Shown piece after piece: positions 61,563-64,000 of a stretch of DNA of 64,000 nt; positions within the stretch are counted from its first letter, which is position 1, and every line of letters begins with the position of its first letter. A program made the position numbers and the translations under genes. The stretch is taken from positions 1,240,001 through 1,304,000 of the forward strand of contig OZ242033.1 of assembly GCA_965205155.1 (NCBI GenBank), read 5' to 3'. The notes under the pieces were generated by a model. That model worked only from the letters and a program-made list of their open reading frames with translations. It did not search any database and was not told the origin of the DNA. This stretch comes from Aldehydirespirator sp965205155. GTDB taxonomy: Bacteria; Actinomycetota; Acidimicrobiia; Acidimicrobiales; Aldehydirespiratoraceae.

Positions 61563-61994
61563 TCACTCTGAACTGAAGGACGAAGAGCTCGAATAGCCGT
61601 CGTTTGAATGGTTAGGTGGTGCCGGATGTCGGGGGTCCTTCAAAGGCTCGAAGCGCAATACCGTGCCCGGTGGGTAGGTGCCAGCCTTCTTCCTTCCCGA
61701 TACGCACGAGATAGAGCCCTCAGATTCAAGGTCTTTCAGTACTCGCTTATATTGGGTTGACGTGTAGCGTGTTTCTTCTACAACAAATTGTTCAAGCCTG
61801 TTGACCCCAACGGTTGTTCCGGCGAAGCGATCTAGGATCGCTGTCTTCAATGGACCTAGATTTGGCTGGGGAGGAAAGAGCGACAGTTGGTCACCCTCAT
61901 CTCCAGAGTATCGACATCCGGATTCGGGATCGACTCTCCACATCGCTCCCTTCATCCTGTCGAATCCCATAGGGCTTCGCGTGCCAAAGACCAA
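61563..61994 (-). CDS. TcmP C-terminal part (frameshifted from 61952-62746)
   Basis: 143 codons, read from a TTG in the frame. The sequence LVFGTRSPMGFDRMKGAMWRVDP continues the Rossmann methyltransferase-like fold that breaks off in the upstream frame. SGDEGDQLSLFPPQPN and a C-terminal winged-helix-like segment (RLEQFVVEETRYTSTQYKRVLKDLESEGSISCVSGRKKAGTYPPGTVLRF) complete a typical TcmP. The shift lies near 62000-62001, where one base is missing relative to the family reading ELP-(Y)-FLVFGT. Either the gene is inactive or the sequence has an indel error. Confidence 0.75.
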   Translation of the reverse strand: MVFGTRSPMGFDRMKGAMWRVDPESGCRYSGDEGDQLSLFPPQPNLGPLKTAILDRFAGTTVGVNRLEQFVVEETRYTSTQYKRVLKDLESEGSISCVSGRKKAGTYPPGTVLRFEPLKDPRHPAPPNHSNDGYSSSSSFSSE

Positions 61995-62746
61995 GAAATA
62001 GGCAGTTCTTCCCGGTTCTGATTGATCACTTCGAAGGGTGTCACGAAGCGAAAGCCGCCAACACTGCGAAGTTGATCAACGTAGAGGTCGCGCAAGAAAG
62101 TCTTGCGGTCCTCTGTCGCTAGGTCTGATGCTAGGTGATGCTCCATCCCTTCCGTGCCGAAGAGTTCTGCGAAATGGTGGGCGACGCTGGGGGTCTCATC
62201 CGCAACAAATCGGTTCACGCTATCGTACAGGAAGTTGAAGATTACTTCACACTTGCGGGCAGATAGCAGATCGCGTATCGTGGCCATCGGTACACCCGAC
62301 CAACCGAAGGGGTCGATGAAGGCGAGCGTCGGTGCGAGGCGGCCTTGTGTGGCCGTCACCATCTGTTCTGCGACGTTTCTAAATTCATTGTTGATGGGAT
62401 GAATGAAGACGTTGTTCGGTTTACCGCCGAAGTCGCTCCAGTAGTCTCTGAGTTGATCTTTGAGACTCTTGAAGCAGTTGGAATCTCTTTCTATGAGAAT
62501 GAACGTGAACTTCGTCTGCGACATTCTCGGGAAATGAGAATGACTCATCAGAGTGTTCAAGGCTACGATGGGGGACCCTGGTTCTCCCTCGGCATAGATT
62601 CCGGGCCCAGCGAACCCGTCCAAGAAGATCACATGCGGGTTGTTTCTGGCTGACAGTATCGGGAACCAAGCGTCAAGATAGAATCGCAACAGGTTGTGTT
62701 TGGCTTGAGTGTGAGGTTCTATTGGCCAAGTAGCTCGGCTAGTCAA
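61952..62746 (-). CDS. tcmP: three-Cys-motif partner protein TcmP, N-terminal part
   Basis: 264 codons, TTG start, 21 bases after the DUF5131 stop. WPIEPHTQAKHNLLRFYLDAWFPILS, VIFLDGFAGPGIYAEGEPGSPIVAL (GxGxG-like SAM pocket), ILIERDSNCFKSLKDQL and LAFIDPFGWSGVPMATI are diagnostic for TcmP, a Rossmann methyltransferase-like protein that always accompanies a three-Cys-motif protein. The frame ends in SWSLAREALWDSTG at 61952; the intended frame continues in 61563-61994. TcmP/DUF5131 pairs often sit in defence islands, and here HsdM is next door. AT-richer than its neighbours. Confidence 0.82.
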   Translation of the reverse strand: MTSRATWPIEPHTQAKHNLLRFYLDAWFPILSARNNPHVIFLDGFAGPGIYAEGEPGSPIVALNTLMSHSHFPRMSQTKFTFILIERDSNCFKSLKDQLRDYWSDFGGKPNNVFIHPINNEFRNVAEQMVTATQGRLAPTLAFIDPFGWSGVPMATIRDLLSARKCEVIFNFLYDSVNRFVADETPSVAHHFAELFGTEGMEHHLASDLATEDRKTFLRDLYVDQLRSVGGFRFVTPFEVINQNREELPISWSLAREALWDSTG

Positions 62747-62767
62747 GTCTAGGACCCTTCATAAGGC

Positions 62768-63514
62768 TCAGGCTGAGATGGATGTAGGCATCTCATCGTG
62801 GAATGAGCCGTTCAGTTCCCGGCCGCCAGCCTTGGGAGTGCGGCCGCCCCATTGCTTGAAGAAGAAAGCCACGTCGGCTGCGGCGCACTGATCGCGCAGG
62901 TCGATCACCCATTCTTCCTCCATGCGCCGGGCGTTGTGGCCGCTCTCACCTCCCGCGATAAGCCAGTGGATACCTGAAAGGTCAAGGTGCGCCAGCGGGC
63001 CCAGTAGAGGTTCGGCACTGATGAAGCGGACTGCTGCTGGGACGGTGCGCAGGTGGTCGATGCGGAAGGCGTAGCGACTCGACTCGACAGTGACGCCCAT
63101 CCAGACGTTGGGGGGCCAATCCAACTGATCGGCCAGCGAGGCCAGGCGCTTGGAGCGCTTCGTGAGTATCTGGTACGTGTGGCGGGGTGTATCCGCCATG
63201 GTCTCGAAGACGCGTCGGATGAAGCCCAGCGGGACATCGGCGTGGAAGAGATCGCTCATGGAGTTCACGAAGACCAGGCGTGGTGCTCGCCACCGGTGGG
63301 GGAGTTCCAGCAGGTCATCGTGCAAGGTCAGGCCGAAGCCGGGGCCGCTGTGCTTGGGGTCCCCGTCCTTCTGGTACCGGGGATTGCCCATGGCCTTGAG
63401 GCGCTTGGCGAGGGTGAGCGCGTAGCAGTTGTCGCAGCCGTGCGAGGTGCGGTCGCAACCGGTGCTGGGGTTCCAAGTTGTCTCGGTCCACTCGATACCG
63501 GTCCGGTCGGCCAT
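62768..63514 (-). CDS. DUF5131 (phage Gp37/Gp68-like) three-Cys-motif protein
   Basis: 248 aa from the ATG at 63514, with GGGGAGG upstream. The TIM-barrel-like family has IEWTETTWNPSTGCDRTSHGCDNCYAL with three cysteines (20, 27, 30) in C-x6-C-x2-C, RLVFVNSMSDLFHADVP, YQILTKRSKRL, WMGVTVESSRYAFRID and GIHWLIAGGESGHNARRMEEEWV. The cysteine trio suggests an iron-sulfur cluster, as in radical-SAM-like proteins. It is the obligate neighbour of TcmP in most genomes. The job of the pair is not established; phage and defence contexts are frequent. Confidence 0.9.
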   Translation of the reverse strand: MADRTGIEWTETTWNPSTGCDRTSHGCDNCYALTLAKRLKAMGNPRYQKDGDPKHSGPGFGLTLHDDLLELPHRWRAPRLVFVNSMSDLFHADVPLGFIRRVFETMADTPRHTYQILTKRSKRLASLADQLDWPPNVWMGVTVESSRYAFRIDHLRTVPAAVRFISAEPLLGPLAHLDLSGIHWLIAGGESGHNARRMEEEWVIDLRDQCAAADVAFFFKQWGGRTPKAGGRELNGSFHDEMPTSISA

Positions 63515-63595
63515 GGCCACCTCCCCTCTCGGCCAGTTATCCACAGGCTACTCACGGGTCCGAAGACTACGGACGGGCGACGACATGCCTCAGTA

Positions 63596-64000
63596 TTAGG
63601 GGTCGCTGTCGGCGGTACCAGTCAGCGCTTCGGTGAGGGCTTGGATTTCGGCTAGGGCGGACTGGAGGTCTTCGGCTATCTCGGCGGCTAGGACGGCTGG
63701 GGGTGGGAGGTTGTCTATGTCCTCCAGGCTGTCGTCGCGGAGCCAGAAGAGGTCGAGGCTGACCTTGTCGCGGGCCATGAGCTCGTCGTAGGTGTAGCGC
63801 TTGAAGCGCTCGGACTCTTGGCGCAGGTGGCGGTCCTCCGGGCTGTAGCACGCCACGAAGTCGTCGAGGTCGGCCCTTGTGAGGGGGTTCTGTTTGAGGG
63901 TGAAGTGCTTGTTGGTGCGCAGGTCGTAGACCCACAGCTCGCGGGTCCAGGACTGCTCGGCGCCCTCGCGTCGGCGAAAAAACAGGACGTTGGCCTTCAC
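63596..64000 (-). CDS. hsdM: type I restriction-modification methyltransferase HsdM, C-terminal end
   Basis: The visible 134 residues are the C-terminus; the start lies beyond the window. KANVLFFRR, RELWVYDLRTNKHFTLKQNPLTRADLDDFVACYSPEDRH, and the helical YDELMARDKVSLDLFWLRDDSLEDIDNLPPPAVLAAEIAEDLQSAL are the standard tail of HsdM N6-adenine methylases. It modifies DNA in a complex with HsdS. No HsdS or HsdR is seen on this side; the stop at 63596 is 82 bases upstream of the DUF5131 start. Confidence 0.88.
   Translation of the reverse strand: MKANVLFFRRREGAEQSWTRELWVYDLRTNKHFTLKQNPLTRADLDDFVACYSPEDRHLRQESERFKRYTYDELMARDKVSLDLFWLRDDSLEDIDNLPPPAVLAAEIAEDLQSALAEIQALTEALTGTADSDP

Overview
This is a GC-rich actinobacterial chromosome segment, most likely from the class Acidimicrobiia or a close relative. 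The inference rests on many GTG starts and 1-4 nt start/stop overlaps, two F420-type luciferase-like oxidoreductases, a PPOX/F420-type flavin protein, a DapC-like aminotransferase, a LigD-type primase-polymerase domain and a bacterial-type GlnRS. No rRNA, tRNA or CRISPR array was found.

Layout. (1) 1-5373 is a visibly AT-richer accessory block; a 60-base sample at 4081-4140 has 27 G/C. It encodes a truncated GHKL/Hsp90-like ATPase, a ParB/Srx-like protein, a small PD-(D/E)XK-like protein, a SNF2-type ATPase and a second ParB/Srx-like protein, all on one strand. A degraded tyrosine recombinase (5711-6199) marks the island edge. (2) 6366-9486 holds a class V aminotransferase and a RloB/RloA (AbiL-like) anti-phage pair. 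(3) 9577-22803 holds glnS, an LLM oxidoreductase, a Liv-type ABC transporter (livF-G-M-H, with a livK-like binding protein further on), a ThDP enzyme, a FAH-family hydrolase, a thioesterase and a secreted orphan. (4) 22840-42988 is mainly acyl-CoA and small-molecule metabolism: three AMP-forming acyl-CoA synthetases, an enoyl-CoA hydratase, a P450 with psuG, aroK-aroQ, a LigD polymerase domain, a DsbB/TlpA-like redox pair, two fold-type II PLP enzymes with a MarR regulator, and one ESX/polymorphic-toxin-like protein. (5) 42978-49651 encodes an AddA/AddB-type helicase-nuclease. (6) 49847-56461 holds oxygenases (2OG-Fe, Rieske), an amidohydrolase, a NUDIX-UPF0317 fusion, a cysteine-dioxygenase-like cupin and a YdeI-like protein. 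(7) 56536-64000 is a second defence-type region: a T4-type RNA ligase, a SIR2-SLOG (ThsA-like) gene broken by one frameshift, a DprA-like gene, a ComF-like phosphoribosyltransferase, a TcmP gene broken by one frameshift, its DUF5131 three-Cys partner, and the end of a type I restriction HsdM.

The two most interesting gene sets are the GHKL/ParB/PD-(D/E)XK/SNF2/ParB cassette at the left edge and the tight SIR2-SLOG / DprA-like / phosphoribosyltransferase operon near 58.5-61.5 kb. Both look like nucleic-acid- or nucleotide-signal-centred conflict systems. Their function is inferred from domains and context only, and I cannot exclude that either matches a published defence type.
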